Origin: Oscillospiraceae bacterium
GTDB lineage: Bacteria; Bacillota; Clostridia; Oscillospirales; Oscillospiraceae
DNA: 64,000 bases
Assembly (NCBI GenBank): GCA_017535865.1
Contig: JAFXTM010000102.1
Location: 1 to 64,000 of the forward strand
Direction: 5' to 3'
How positions within the stretch are numbered: position 1 is the stretch's first letter; each line of letters starts with the position of its first letter. Below, one piece after another: positions 33,703-45,967 of the stretch. A program made the position numbers and the translations under genes. The notes under the pieces are model-generated. The model saw only the letters and a program-made list of their open reading frames with translations, searched no databases and was not told the origin of the DNA.

Positions 33703-34386
33703 ATGGAAGAGGCCACAAACGTGCTGTTCTCGATCGGACCGCTGGAGGTGACCAGCACCGTCACCACCACCTGGGTCATCATCCTGGTTTTGACGCTTCT
33801 CTCCTGGCTCGCCACGAGAAAGCTGCAGGATGTGCCGGGACCGCTGCAGACGGTAGCGGAGATGGCGGTCGGCTCACTGCGGAATTTCTTTGAGGGGACG
33901 CTGGGAAAGAAATACGCACGGAAGTATTTACCGATCCTCGGCACTTTCTTCGTGTTCATCGTGATCTGCAACTACTCCGGCGTCCTGCCCGGCGCGGGAC
34001 ACCTGAAGGGCTTTGCGGTGCCGACGGCCTGTCTGTCTGTGACGGCCGGTCTGGGCGTCGTCGCTTTCTTCACGACGCACGTTATCGGCATCCGCGAGCG
34101 CGGGCTCAAGCACTATCTGGCGAGCTTTGCCAAGCCTTTGATCCTGGTGGTGCTGATGCTCCCGCTGAACATTCTGGAGCAATTCATCCGCCCCATGTCG
34201 CTCGCGCTGCGACTCTTCGGCAACATGTACGGCGAGGAGCACGTCACGGAGCAGCTTTATGAGATTTTACCCATCGGCGCTCCGCTGATCATGAACGTGC
34301 TGAGCCTGATCTTCTGTCTGCTGCAGGCGGTCGTGTTTACGATGCTGCTCTCGATCTACATCTCCGAAGCGGTCGAAGAAGAATAA
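33703..34386 (+). CDS. atpB: ATP synthase subunit a
   Basis: 227 residues, five to six helices. Subunit a forms the proton half-channels beside the c ring. PMSLALRLFGNMYGEEHV holds the essential Arg that faces the c-ring glutamate, and MLLSIYISEAVEEE is the final helix. The start at 33703 follows AGAGGTGATCGT; the frame is open further upstream but that part overlaps the promoter. First gene of the atp operon; no atpI is present before it. Confidence 0.95.
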   Translation: MEEATNVLFSIGPLEVTSTVTTTWVIILVLTLLSWLATRKLQDVPGPLQTVAEMAVGSLRNFFEGTLGKKYARKYLPILGTFFVFIVICNYSGVLPGAGHLKGFAVPTACLSVTAGLGVVAFFTTHVIGIRERGLKHYLASFAKPLILVVLMLPLNILEQFIRPMSLALRLFGNMYGEEHVTEQLYEILPIGAPLIMNVLSLIFCLLQAVVFTMLLSIYISEAVEEE

Positions 34387-34431
34387 CGCCGCAAGATTAC
34401 ATTTGAAAATACTTTTTAGGAGGAACTACTT

Positions 34432-34659
34432 ATGACATCCGGACTTATCGCCATCGCCGCTGCACTCGTTCTCAGCGTCACCGCCGTCGCTACCGCTACC
34501 GCCCAGGGCAAAGCCGCCAGTCACGCCCTGGATGCCATCGCCCGCCAGCCCGAGGCCGCCGGCGACATCCGAAGCTCGCTGATCCTGTCTCTGGCGCTGA
34601 TGGAGGCTCTGACCATTTACGGCATGCTGATCGCCTTTATGCTGGTAGGCAAAATCTGA
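34432..34659 (+). CDS. atpE: ATP synthase subunit c
   Basis: 75 residues, a hairpin of two membrane helices joined by the ARQPEAAGD loop. The ion carrier is Glu58 in [11 protein letters not shown], a near copy of the chloroplast proton-type helix; the Ser/Thr pair that marks sodium-type rings is Ala-Leu. Helix 1 has A18-x-A20-x-A22-x-A24-x-G26 in place of the usual GxGxGxGxG, as in alkaliphilic Bacillus. AGGAGGAACTACTT precedes the start. Confidence 0.95.
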   Translation: MTSGLIAIAAALVLSVTAVATATAQGKAASHALDAIARQPEAAGDIRSSLILSLALMEALTIYGMLIAFMLVGKI

Positions 34660-34689
34660 TCGGAAGCGATCGGAAGGAGGCATCGGTCC

Positions 34690-35118
34690 ATGTTAAGCAT
34701 CAATTTTTCCGAGCTCATCTGGACGATCATCAACTTCTTCCTGCTGTTTTTCCTGCTTAAGCGCTTCCTGTTTGATCCCGTCTGCCGCTTCATGGACGAG
34801 CGCCAGGCGCGCGTCGACGCTGCTCGGGAGGCTGAGCGGCAGGCAAAGGCGGATCTGGAGGAAAACGACCGGGAGCTCGCCGAACAGCGGGCTGAGGCCC
34901 AGCGTCAGGCAAAGGAACTGCTGGACGCGGCGGCGGCGCAGGACGCCAAACGCGCGTCCGAGGCCTTCGTGAAGGCACGCGGGGACGCCGAGGCGCTCCA
35001 GGAGAGCGAACAGGCTGCCCTGCAGCAGCGCTATGCCCGCGAGGAAAAGGCGCTGGCCGCCAAAGGGCCGGAGCTGGCCTCGCTGCTGGCCGCCCGACTC
35101 CTCGGCGAAGAGGAATAA
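34690..35118 (+). CDS. atpF: ATP synthase subunit b
   Basis: 142 residues. One N-terminal membrane helix (LIWTIINFFLLFFLLKRFLF) is followed by a long charged coiled coil forming the peripheral stalk. Slightly shorter than the usual 160-170. A second b-type N-terminus begins the next gene, so the stalk is probably a b/b' heterodimer. GGAAGGAGGCATCGGTCC precedes ATG. Confidence 0.93.
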   Translation: MLSINFSELIWTIINFFLLFFLLKRFLFDPVCRFMDERQARVDAAREAERQAKADLEENDRELAEQRAEAQRQAKELLDAAAAQDAKRASEAFVKARGDAEALQESEQAALQQRYAREEKALAAKGPELASLLAARLLGEEE

Positions 35119-35157
35119 GCTATGAGACAAGCAAGCAGAAAGGAGGGATGACCGGAC

Positions 35158-37413
<2,256 letters not shown>

Positions 37414-37653
37414 TACCGCAGATCCGACGACCCGCTTGCAACAAACGAAAGCAAGCTCCGGTTTTTGACCCGAAGGGTATTCCAATCGTTTTTGAGGCAG
37501 CATTGCCGCCTCAAAGACACACGGAGGCAAGCTTGGCTTGCCCTCGCGCCGACCAAACGCGGCGGTATCACGCTTTGCCGCGTGCGATAAGCGTGAGTAT
37601 ATCAAATGCGAAACGGGTGTTTCCTATCTGACGGAAAGAAAGGAGGCGGCAGG
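37414..37653 (+). other. 240-base gap inside the atp operon with hairpins
   Basis: No gene. TTTGAGGC (37491-37498) pairs with GCCTCAAA (37508-37515), and GGCAAG (37526-37531) with CTTGCC (37537-37542). No T-tract follows either, so they look like processing or stability elements rather than terminators. Confidence 0.55.
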
Positions 37654-38499
37654 ATGGCGAATCTCCGCAAGATCCGCACGCGCATCAAAAGCGTGCAGAG
37701 CACCCAGCAGATCACCAAGTCCATGAAGATGGTGGCCGCGTCGAAGCTGCGGCGCACCCAGGCCGCCTTCGGCGATCTGCGGACTTTCGCGGACAAGAGC
37801 GGCGAGATCCTGAGCAGGGTCGGAGCCGGTGCGGAGGACAACCCTTATCTGACCCCGCACGCGGAGCGCGAGAAGCTCTGCTACGTGCTGATCGTGGGCA
37901 ACCGCGGGCTCTGCGGCACCTACAACACCGCGCTCCTGCGCTATCTGGATGACAGCGCGAAGAAGGACGGGCGCGAGGCCTTCCTGGTCGTGGCCGGGCG
38001 CTGGGGCAAGGATATGATCCAGACCTTGGGCATCCCGGTGCGCCGGAGCTTTGAAGTCAGCGACACGCCGACTTCCGCGGAGGCGCAGGCGCTGAGCGCG
38101 TATCTGCGCGAGCTGTACCGCGACGGCGAGGCGGATGAGATCGTGCTGGTGTACCAGCAGTTCCGCTCGGTCCTCTCGCAGAATCCCGGCAGCCGGACGC
38201 TGCTGCCGCTTCCGCCCCGTGAGGGCGCGGCCGCCGCCGCGGACGTCATCTTTGAACCGGACCGCAAGACCCTGCTCGACACCCTGGTCGACATGTATCT
38301 CGACAACACGGTGCACGCCGCGCTGCTGGAAGCCCGCACCGGCGAGCATTCTTCCCGCATGACGGCGATGACCTCCGCCTCGGACAATACCGAGGAGTTG
38401 ATCGCGGAGCTCACGCTGGAGCTCAATCACGCCCGCCAGTCCGCCATCACGACCGAGATCTCCGAGATCGTCGGCGGGGCGGCGGCGCTGAAGAATTGA
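37654..38499 (+). CDS. atpG: ATP synthase subunit gamma
   Basis: 281 residues. The N-terminal helix MANLRKIRTRIKSVQSTQQITKSMKMVAASKLRR and the C-terminal RMTAMTSASDNTEELIAELTLELNHARQSAITTEISEIVGGAAAL form the rotating shaft; VGNRGLCGTYNT is the conserved core. The start at 37654 follows AAAGGAGGCGGCAGG and matches the family N-terminus; 16 further upstream codons are open but not homologous. Confidence 0.95.
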   Translation: MANLRKIRTRIKSVQSTQQITKSMKMVAASKLRRTQAAFGDLRTFADKSGEILSRVGAGAEDNPYLTPHAEREKLCYVLIVGNRGLCGTYNTALLRYLDDSAKKDGREAFLVVAGRWGKDMIQTLGIPVRRSFEVSDTPTSAEAQALSAYLRELYRDGEADEIVLVYQQFRSVLSQNPGSRTLLPLPPREGAAAAADVIFEPDRKTLLDTLVDMYLDNTVHAALLEARTGEHSSRMTAMTSASDNTEELIAELTLELNHARQSAITTEISEIVGGAAALKN

Positions 38500-39903
<1,404 letters not shown>

Positions 39904-39913
39904 GGGACACGGT

Positions 39914-40177
39914 ATGGCAGAGAACTTTCGCCTGAGCGTCATGACGGCCGAGGGGACCGTCTTTGAGGACAGCGTGGACTATGTCAACATCCCCACGGGC
40001 TTTGGCTCGCTGGGGATCCTCGCGAACCACGCGCCCATGCTCTGCGCCGTCGAGAAGGGTGTGCTCCGCTGCACGCAGGAAGGAAAGACCCTCCGTATCC
40101 GGGTGGGCTCCGGCGTCGCCAACGTGGAGAACAACGAGGTGACGCTCCTCCTCTCAGACGCGGCACTCGAGGAGTAA
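39914..40177 (+). CDS. atpC: ATP synthase subunit epsilon, C-terminally short
   Basis: 87 residues. It comprises the N-terminal beta sandwich (MAENFRLSVMTAEGTVFE, PTGFGSLGILANHAPM, VENNEVTLLLSDAAL) and stops where the two-helix C-terminal domain should begin; usual length is about 130-140. The missing helices are those that inhibit ATP hydrolysis in other bacteria. The stop is followed directly by the operon terminator. Confidence 0.93.
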   Translation: MAENFRLSVMTAEGTVFEDSVDYVNIPTGFGSLGILANHAPMLCAVEKGVLRCTQEGKTLRIRVGSGVANVENNEVTLLLSDAALEE

Positions 40178-40190
40178 AAGCAATAAAACA

Positions 40191-40226
40191 CACAGCGCCT
40201 CTCTCCTTTTGGAGAGAGGCGCTGTG
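40191..40226. terminator. Terminator between atpC and the convergent vor operon
   Basis: Perfect 16-bp stem CACAGCGCCTCTCTCC (40191-40206) with its complement (40211-40226), TTTT loop. Confidence 0.85.
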
Positions 40227-40257
40227 CGCCGTAGGGATTATGGAAAAGAGGATGGCT

Positions 40258-40790
40258 TTACTTCGCGGCTTCCATGCCGGCGGCAAGAGCCAGCTTATTG
40301 CCCTCAAGGAAGCGGGCCTTACGCTCTCCCAACTCGATGCGGATGGCCTCGATCATCTTGTCGGTATCGCAGACCTCGTCCGCGGCCATCAGAGCGCCCA
40401 GAATCGCCACATTCGCGCCCTTGGGGTTCTTGACGGACTCGGCGATGTGGTTGGCGTCGCAGTAGACGACCTTGATATCGTCACGCTCGCACTTGCGGTC
40501 GATCAGAGACTGGTTCACGACCAGGACGCCGCCGGGCTTGACCTCATTCTCAAACTTGAGCATGGAGGGCAGGTTCATGGCGACGATGGCGTCGGCCTGA
40601 TGGACCATCGGGGATCCGATGGGCTCGTCGGAAACGATGACGGAGCAGTTGGCGGTGCCGCCGCGCATCTCCGGCCCGTAGGAGGGCAGCCAGGAGACGT
40701 GCTTGCCTTCAAGCATGTTGGCCATGGCCACGAACTTACCGATCAGAAGCATGCCCTGCCCGCCGAAGCCGGCAAAAATATAGCGTTTCG

Positions 40791-40794
<4 letters not shown>
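40258..40794 (-). CDS. 2-oxoacid:ferredoxin oxidoreductase, gamma subunit
   Basis: 178 residues: the catalytic gamma domain of the pyruvate/ketoisovalerate ferredoxin oxidoreductase superfamily (AGFGGQGMLLIGKFVA, SYGPEMRGGTANCSVIVS). With the alpha, beta and ferredoxin-like subunits it oxidatively decarboxylates a 2-oxoacid to an acyl-CoA, reducing ferredoxin. Its start overlaps the beta stop. Substrate most likely a branched-chain 2-oxoacid or 2-oxoglutarate. Confidence 0.93.
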
Positions 40795-41555
<761 letters not shown>

Positions 41556-41556
41556 C

Positions 41557-42636
41557 TTACTTAGCCTCCTTCATTTCGCGGATCTTGGCGATGATCTCCG
41601 CGGTGGTGGGGAACTGGCTGCCGCAGTGGCCCAGGAACTCGACCGGACGCGCGCCGTTGAGCGCGAGCTTCACGTCCTCGATCATCTGGCCCTCGTTGAC
41701 CTCGGTATCCAGCACGGCCTTGACGCTCGGCTGTTCACAGGCCTCCTTCAGAGCCGCATAGGGGAAGGGCCACACGGTGATGGGACGGAAGAGGCCGACC
41801 TTCAGGCCCTCCTCACGCATCTCGTCGATCGCGGTCTTCGCGACGCGGGCGAGGGTACCGAAGGCGGTGATGATGAACTCGGCGTCCTCGGTCTTGTAGG
41901 TCTCCCACATCTGCTCGTTCTTCTCGGCCTCACGGTAGACGGCCTGCAGCTTGTCGGTATGCTGCGCCAGCTCCTCGGTGCTGATGAAGAGGGAGTTGAT
42001 GACGGCACGCTTGGCCGGGTCGTCGCCGGGCTTCCAGCCGGTCGCGGCCCAGGGCTTCTTCTCGGGATCGACCTTGTATTCGACCATCTCCGGCATCTCG
42101 ACCGGCTCCATCATCTGCGCGATGATGCCGTCGGCCAGGAACAGCACGGGCATACGGTACTTCTCTGCCTTGTCATAGGCAAACTGCAGGATGTCGACTG
42201 CCTCCTGAATGGAGGAGGGAGCATAGGTCAGCAGATGGTAGTCGCCGTTGCCGCCGCCCTTGACGCCCTGGAAATAGTCGCCCTGGGAGGCCTGGATGTT
42301 GCCCAGACCGGGGCCGCCGCGCATGACGTTCAGGATCACGCAGGGAAGCTGTGCGCCGGCAATGTAGGAGATGCCCTCCTGCTTCAGGCTGATGCCGGGC
42401 GAGGAGGAGGAGGTGATGACGCGCGCGCCGGTGCCGGCAGCGCCGTACACCATGTTGATCGCCGCCACTTCGCTCTCAGCCTGCAGATAGCAGCCGCCGA
42501 TCTCAGGCATACGGGCGGACATGTACTCGGGGATCTCCGTCTGCGGAGTGATGGGGTAGCCAAAGAAGAAACGGGCGCCGGCACGGATGGCAGCTTCCGC
42601 GATCGCTTCGGACCCCTTCATAAGAGTTAAAGCCAT
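41557..42636 (-). CDS. vorB: 2-oxoacid:ferredoxin oxidoreductase, alpha subunit (VorB-like)
   Basis: 359 residues. MALTLMKGSEAIAEAAIRAG, FFFGYPITPQTEIPEYMSA and TSSSSPGISLKQEGISYIAGAQLPCVILNVMRGGPGLGNIQ are characteristic of the VorB/KorA subunit. The close match to what is usually annotated as 3-methyl-2-oxobutanoate (ketoisovalerate) oxidoreductase suggests a role in branched-chain amino-acid fermentation. The start at 42636 follows AAGGAGGAATCGAAC; an upstream in-frame codon at 42678 overlaps the ferredoxin gene. Confidence 0.92.
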   Translation of the reverse strand: MALTLMKGSEAIAEAAIRAGARFFFGYPITPQTEIPEYMSARMPEIGGCYLQAESEVAAINMVYGAAGTGARVITSSSSPGISLKQEGISYIAGAQLPCVILNVMRGGPGLGNIQASQGDYFQGVKGGGNGDYHLLTYAPSSIQEAVDILQFAYDKAEKYRMPVLFLADGIIAQMMEPVEMPEMVEYKVDPEKKPWAATGWKPGDDPAKRAVINSLFISTEELAQHTDKLQAVYREAEKNEQMWETYKTEDAEFIITAFGTLARVAKTAIDEMREEGLKVGLFRPITVWPFPYAALKEACEQPSVKAVLDTEVNEGQMIEDVKLALNGARPVEFLGHCGSQFPTTAEIIAKIREMKEAK

Positions 42637-42649
42637 GTTCGATTCCTCC

Positions 42650-42859
42650 TTAATCCTTTTCGATGCGGATCGCCACATCCGGGCAGGTGCGTGCGCAGGA
42701 CGCGCAGCCGATGCATGCTTCGGGGACTGCTACCTCGGCGGGGTGATAGCCCTTGGCGTTGAGCTTGGTCTTGGAAAGGGCCAGCACACTCTTGGGACAT
42801 GCCCGTACGCACAGGCCGCAGCCCTTGCAGACAATCTCGTTGATTGTGACCTTTACCAT
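42650..42859 (-). CDS. 2[4Fe-4S] ferredoxin subunit of the 2-oxoacid oxidoreductase
   Basis: 69 residues with two complete cluster motifs, [14 protein letters not shown] and [14 protein letters not shown]. It is the delta subunit that carries electrons from the TPP centre to external ferredoxin. AGAGGTAGAATC precedes the start; the alpha gene begins 13 bases after its stop. Confidence 0.94.
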   Translation of the reverse strand: MVKVTINEIVCKGCGLCVRACPKSVLALSKTKLNAKGYHPAEVAVPEACIGCASCARTCPDVAIRIEKD

Positions 42860-42940
42860 GATTCTACCTCTTTTCCATTATGGATTTACTTCTAAAGGGA
42901 CGGGATATCATAAGCCGTCACGCGACGGCGGAAATACGAA

Positions 42941-43699
42941 TCAAGCCATATCGGTGCGGTAGTACACGCCGGGGCGGGGGTTGCTGGGGCTGCTGTCCAG
43001 GCCGCGGACCCAGGAATCCCAGTCACGCTGCATATAGGTGTCGATGGCGATCGGCGTGCCGATGAAGGCCGGGTCGTGGCCCTCGGCCAGGAAGCGGTCG
43101 AGAAACTCCTTTTTCCCGGAGGTGTAGGCCACGGGGACGCCGGTGCGCTCGGACACCTCGCGGATGATCTCATAGCCGTCACGCAGCTCCGCATCCGTGG
43201 TCATGCCGGCGAGGTTGGTGTTGTTGACCATGCCGGTGATCTTCAGCCGGGAGTGGATCTGCATCTCCTCCTGCAGCTTGATGATCCGCTCCGCCGTGCC
43301 GGCGAGGGGGCGGCGGACGTTCACTACGTTCAGGACCTCGAGCGCGCCCTCCTCCAGTTCCATGAAGTCCTGGTGATAGCGGCCCACGGCGGTCGCGCCG
43401 ACCGCGTCGCCGCCCACGTCGAAGATGACGGTGTCCCAGTCCATCGCAAAAGCGGAGGCCACCTCCGCCGGGAGGGAGAGCGTTTCGATACCGGAACAGG
43501 CAAAGTTCGGCGCGACCAGACGGATCTCTTTCATCTGCGTCATCTTGCCGCGCTCGGTCAGGCGGAAGTAGGTGTTGACCATATCCAGATCCAGCAGCTC
43601 GGTCCGCTTGCCGGCCTCGGCCGCTTTGAACGCAAAGTTCAGCGCCAGCTCGGTCTTGCCGCTGCCGTAGTTGCCGATCAAAACGTAGACTTTCTTCAT
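42941..43699 (-). CDS. P-loop ATPase (ParA/SIMIBI-like) leading the vor operon
   Basis: 252 residues. GNYGSGKTELALN is a Walker A motif, LLDLDMVNTYFRLTERG a second conserved acidic stretch, and TVIFDVGGDAVGA a Walker B/switch. It resembles SIMIBI-class ATPases that mature or activate metalloenzymes. Its position as first gene before the vor genes suggests service to that enzyme; this is inference. It has a strong promoter and a palindromic operator-like leader. Confidence 0.75.
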   Translation of the reverse strand: MKKVYVLIGNYGSGKTELALNFAFKAAEAGKRTELLDLDMVNTYFRLTERGKMTQMKEIRLVAPNFACSGIETLSLPAEVASAFAMDWDTVIFDVGGDAVGATAVGRYHQDFMELEEGALEVLNVVNVRRPLAGTAERIIKLQEEMQIHSRLKITGMVNNTNLAGMTTDAELRDGYEIIREVSERTGVPVAYTSGKKEFLDRFLAEGHDPAFIGTPIAIDTYMQRDWDSWVRGLDSSPSNPRPGVYYRTDMA

Positions 43700-43727
43700 G
43701 ATCCCGCCCCATCCGTGAACTTGTGGG

Positions 43728-43746
43728 GAAATTTAATAAATTTCCA
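43728..43746 (-). promoter_or_regulatory. Palindrome in the vor operon leader
   Basis: GGAAATTTA-A-TAAATTTCC is a perfect 19-base palindrome just downstream of the expected transcription start, placed where a repressor would block. Confidence 0.55.
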
Positions 43747-43763
43747 CCTGTATTACCACCATA

Positions 43764-43792
43764 ATTGTAGCATCTCCGCCAAGGGCTTTCAA
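43764..43792 (-). promoter_or_regulatory. Promoter of the vor operon
   Basis: Minus strand TTGAAA (43792-43787), 17 bases, TACAAT (43769-43764). Confidence 0.75.
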
Positions 43793-43848
43793 TTCACAAT
43801 TTGCACAAGAATCCCCGGAAAAAAAGAATAAAATGACGGAAAAAGAAA

Positions 43849-43876
43849 AATTCTGCTTTAAAATAAAAGCAGAATT
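43849..43876. repeat. 11-bp inverted repeat in the divergent region
   Basis: AATTCTGCTTT (43849-43859) and AAAGCAGAATT (43866-43876), perfect, 6-base A-rich loop. It could be an operator or a small terminator; nothing decides between these. Confidence 0.5.
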
Positions 43877-43981
43877 ATGTTATATTTGCAATATATACTC
43901 GATTTAAAAGCAAGCCGCCGGGCGCCGGGCACAATAGAGAAAAAAGCGGGGGATCCCCGGCTTCCGATATGCGGAATCCGC

Positions 43982-44010
43982 TTGCCAACGCAGAAAGATT
44001 CCAGTATAAT
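43982..44010 (+). promoter_or_regulatory. Promoter of the glycosyltransferase gene
   Basis: TTGCCA (43982-43987), 17 bases, TATAAT (44005-44010). Confidence 0.8.
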
Positions 44011-44047
44011 AGCGCTGCCTGTATCCTGCTTATTCCGGGAGGTCGAC

Positions 44048-45559
44048 ATGGAAAAACTGAACGTATGTCTCTTGAACGACTCGTTCCCGCCCGCCATCGA
44101 CGGCGTCGCGAACGCCGTCACCAACTACGCGCAGATCATCAGCCGTGAGCACGGCGCTGCTGCGGTCGTCACGCCTTTCTATCCCAACGCCGACGACTCG
44201 GTCTTCCCTTTCCCCGTGCTGCGCTATCCGAGCCTGGATACGACCAAATATGTGGGCTACCGGGCGGGTGTGCCCTTCGACCCGGAGCTGATGGCCAAGC
44301 TCAAGCAGCAGGGCTTCGACATCATTCACAGCCACTGCCCCATCGTCTCCACGATGCTGGCCCGCGCGCTGCGCGAGCAGATCGATCGGCCGGTGGTCTT
44401 CACCTACCACACCAAATTCGACATCGACATCGCCAACGCGATCCGCAGCAAGCTCCTGCAGGAGGAGGCGGCGGCGATCCTCGCCGCGAACATCTCCGCC
44501 TGCGACGAGGTCTGGACCGTCAGCCGCGGCGCGGGGGAGAACCTGCGCAAGCTGGGATACGCGGGCGAGTGGCGCGTCATGCCCAACGGCGTGGACTTCC
44601 CGCAGGGACGCGTGGAGGACGCGCTCATCCGCGAGGTGACGGAGGGCTTTGATCTTCCGGAAGAACTGCCGGTATTTCTCTTCGTGGGCCGCATGATGTG
44701 GTATAAGGGGATCCGGATCATACTCGACGCGCTCAAAACGCTCCGCGACGAGGGCCGTGACTTCCGCATGGTCTTCATCGGCGCCGGCGGCGACAAGGAG
44801 GCGATCGTGGCCTATTCCGCCTCCCTGGGACTGGACGGGATCGTGCTCTTCTCCGAGGCGATCCGGGATCGTGAGCGTATCCGCGCCTGGTACTGCCGGG
44901 CCGACCTCTTCCTTTTCCCCTCCACCTTTGACACGAACGGCCTCGTGGTCCGGGAGGCGGCGGCCTGCGCGCTCGCGAGCGTCCTGGTCGCGGGCAGCTG
45001 CGCGGCGGAAGACGTTGCGGACGGCGTGAGCGGTTTTCTGATCGAGGAGAACGCGGACTCGCTCGCGGCGAAGCTGCGCGAGCTGCTCGCGGAGCCGGAG
45101 GCGATCAAGCGCGTGGGCGAGGGAGCCCAGCGGGAGATCTACGTCTCCTGGGAGGACGCGGTGGCCGCGGCCTATGAGCGTTACGGCTCCGTGATCGAAA
45201 ATTACCGCGCCGGACGCTACCCGTCGCACGACAAGCTCTCGGACGACTTTTTCCGCAGCATGGGCGCCGCGATGGATCTGCGCGCGCGACGCCGCGAGGC
45301 GCAGCGTCAGCTTCTCGAGGAGGTGTACCGCACCCGCGACAACCTGCGCGGACAGTTTGCCGAGCAGAGCCGCCGCATGGCGGAGCAATGGGAGGCGCAG
45401 GGCCGCCGCGTGACCGAGCAATGGGAGACACAGAGCCGCCGCGTGACCGAACAGTGGGAAGCGCAAAGCCGCCGTGTGACCGAGCAGTGGGAGACCCAGA
45501 AGCGCCGCCTCAACGACGAGCTCGAAAAGCTGTACCAGTACACGGATCGTTTCCTGTGA
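44048..45559 (+). CDS. GT4 glycosyltransferase with C-terminal coiled coil
   Basis: 503 residues. Residues 1-380 are a two-domain GT-B transferase: LLNDSFPPAIDGVANAV (acceptor loop), FVGRMMWYKGI and PSTFDTNGLVVREAAACAL (GT4 nucleotide-sugar motif ExxGLxxxEA-like). It resembles glycolipid-forming enzymes that add sugars to diacylglycerol. The last 90 residues form a charged helix with four 11-residue units of the form RRVTEQWEAQS. The start at 44048 follows GGGAGGTCGAC; the open frame upstream crosses the promoter. Confidence 0.85.
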   Translation: MEKLNVCLLNDSFPPAIDGVANAVTNYAQIISREHGAAAVVTPFYPNADDSVFPFPVLRYPSLDTTKYVGYRAGVPFDPELMAKLKQQGFDIIHSHCPIVSTMLARALREQIDRPVVFTYHTKFDIDIANAIRSKLLQEEAAAILAANISACDEVWTVSRGAGENLRKLGYAGEWRVMPNGVDFPQGRVEDALIREVTEGFDLPEELPVFLFVGRMMWYKGIRIILDALKTLRDEGRDFRMVFIGAGGDKEAIVAYSASLGLDGIVLFSEAIRDRERIRAWYCRADLFLFPSTFDTNGLVVREAAACALASVLVAGSCAAEDVADGVSGFLIEENADSLAAKLRELLAEPEAIKRVGEGAQREIYVSWEDAVAAAYERYGSVIENYRAGRYPSHDKLSDDFFRSMGAAMDLRARRREAQRQLLEEVYRTRDNLRGQFAEQSRRMAEQWEAQGRRVTEQWETQSRRVTEQWEAQSRRVTEQWETQKRRLNDELEKLYQYTDRFL

Positions 45560-45562
45560 GAC

Positions 45563-45820
45563 TCAGCCCGCCGTGTCGCCCCGGTATTTGCGCCGGGTGG
45601 CGAGACCGCCGCGGATGTGCCGCTCGGCCTTGTTGCGGTCCAGCAGGCTCCGCACCTCGCGGTAAAGGGCCGGCCGGAGCCGCGGCAGGCGTTCGGTGAG
45701 GTCCTTGTGGACCGTGGATTTGCTGATGCCGAAGCGGGCGGCTGCGGCGCGGACGGTGGCTTTGTTCTCCAGAATATACACGGCCAGATCACAGACCCGT
45801 TCCTCGATATGGTTTTGCAA
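45563..45820 (-). CDS. spoIIID: Sporulation transcription factor SpoIIID
   Basis: 85 residues, the standard size. HIEERVCDLAVYILENKATVR, ARFGISKSTVHKDLTERLPRL and AERHIRGGLATRRKYRGD match SpoIIID along its whole length. SpoIIID acts in the mother cell after sigma-E, activating and repressing sporulation genes. I place the start at TTG 45820 (LQNHIEER aligning with the B. subtilis MHDYIKER), with GGGAGTGG upstream; a TTG at 45850 would lie in the loop of a leader hairpin. A sigma-E-like CATATACAT lies further upstream. Confidence 0.92.
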   Translation of the reverse strand: MQNHIEERVCDLAVYILENKATVRAAAARFGISKSTVHKDLTERLPRLRPALYREVRSLLDRNKAERHIRGGLATRRKYRGDTAG

Positions 45821-45840
45821 AGACGACCACTCCCTGTGCA

Positions 45841-45862
45841 CGGCGCGCAAGCGCCGTGCTTT
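45841..45862 (-). promoter_or_regulatory. Hairpin in the spoIIID leader
   Basis: GCACGGCGC and GCGCCGTGC flank TTGC: a perfect 9-bp stem between the presumed sigma-E-type promoter and the start codon, close to the ribosome site. Confidence 0.5.
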
Positions 45863-45912
45863 TTCTGTCCCATGTATATGAAGGAAGGGGAGCGGCTTAT
45901 GTGCCCGGAGAG

Positions 45913-45953
45913 AAAAAGGCCGAAAGGACGCCTTGCTGTCCTTTCGGCCTTTT
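45913..45953 (-). terminator. Terminator of the TRAP-dehydrogenase operon
   Basis: AAAGGCCGAAAGGAC pairs with GTCCTTTCGGCCTTT; read on the minus strand it ends in TTTTTCTC, just after the E3 stop. Confidence 0.88.
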
Positions 45954-45967
45954 GTTTGCGCTGTGTA

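Noticed and set aside
43877..44047. 57-residue N-terminal extension of the glycosyltransferase
   Set aside because: It overlaps the -35/-10 elements, while ATG 44048 has GGGAGGTCGAC and gives the family N-terminus.
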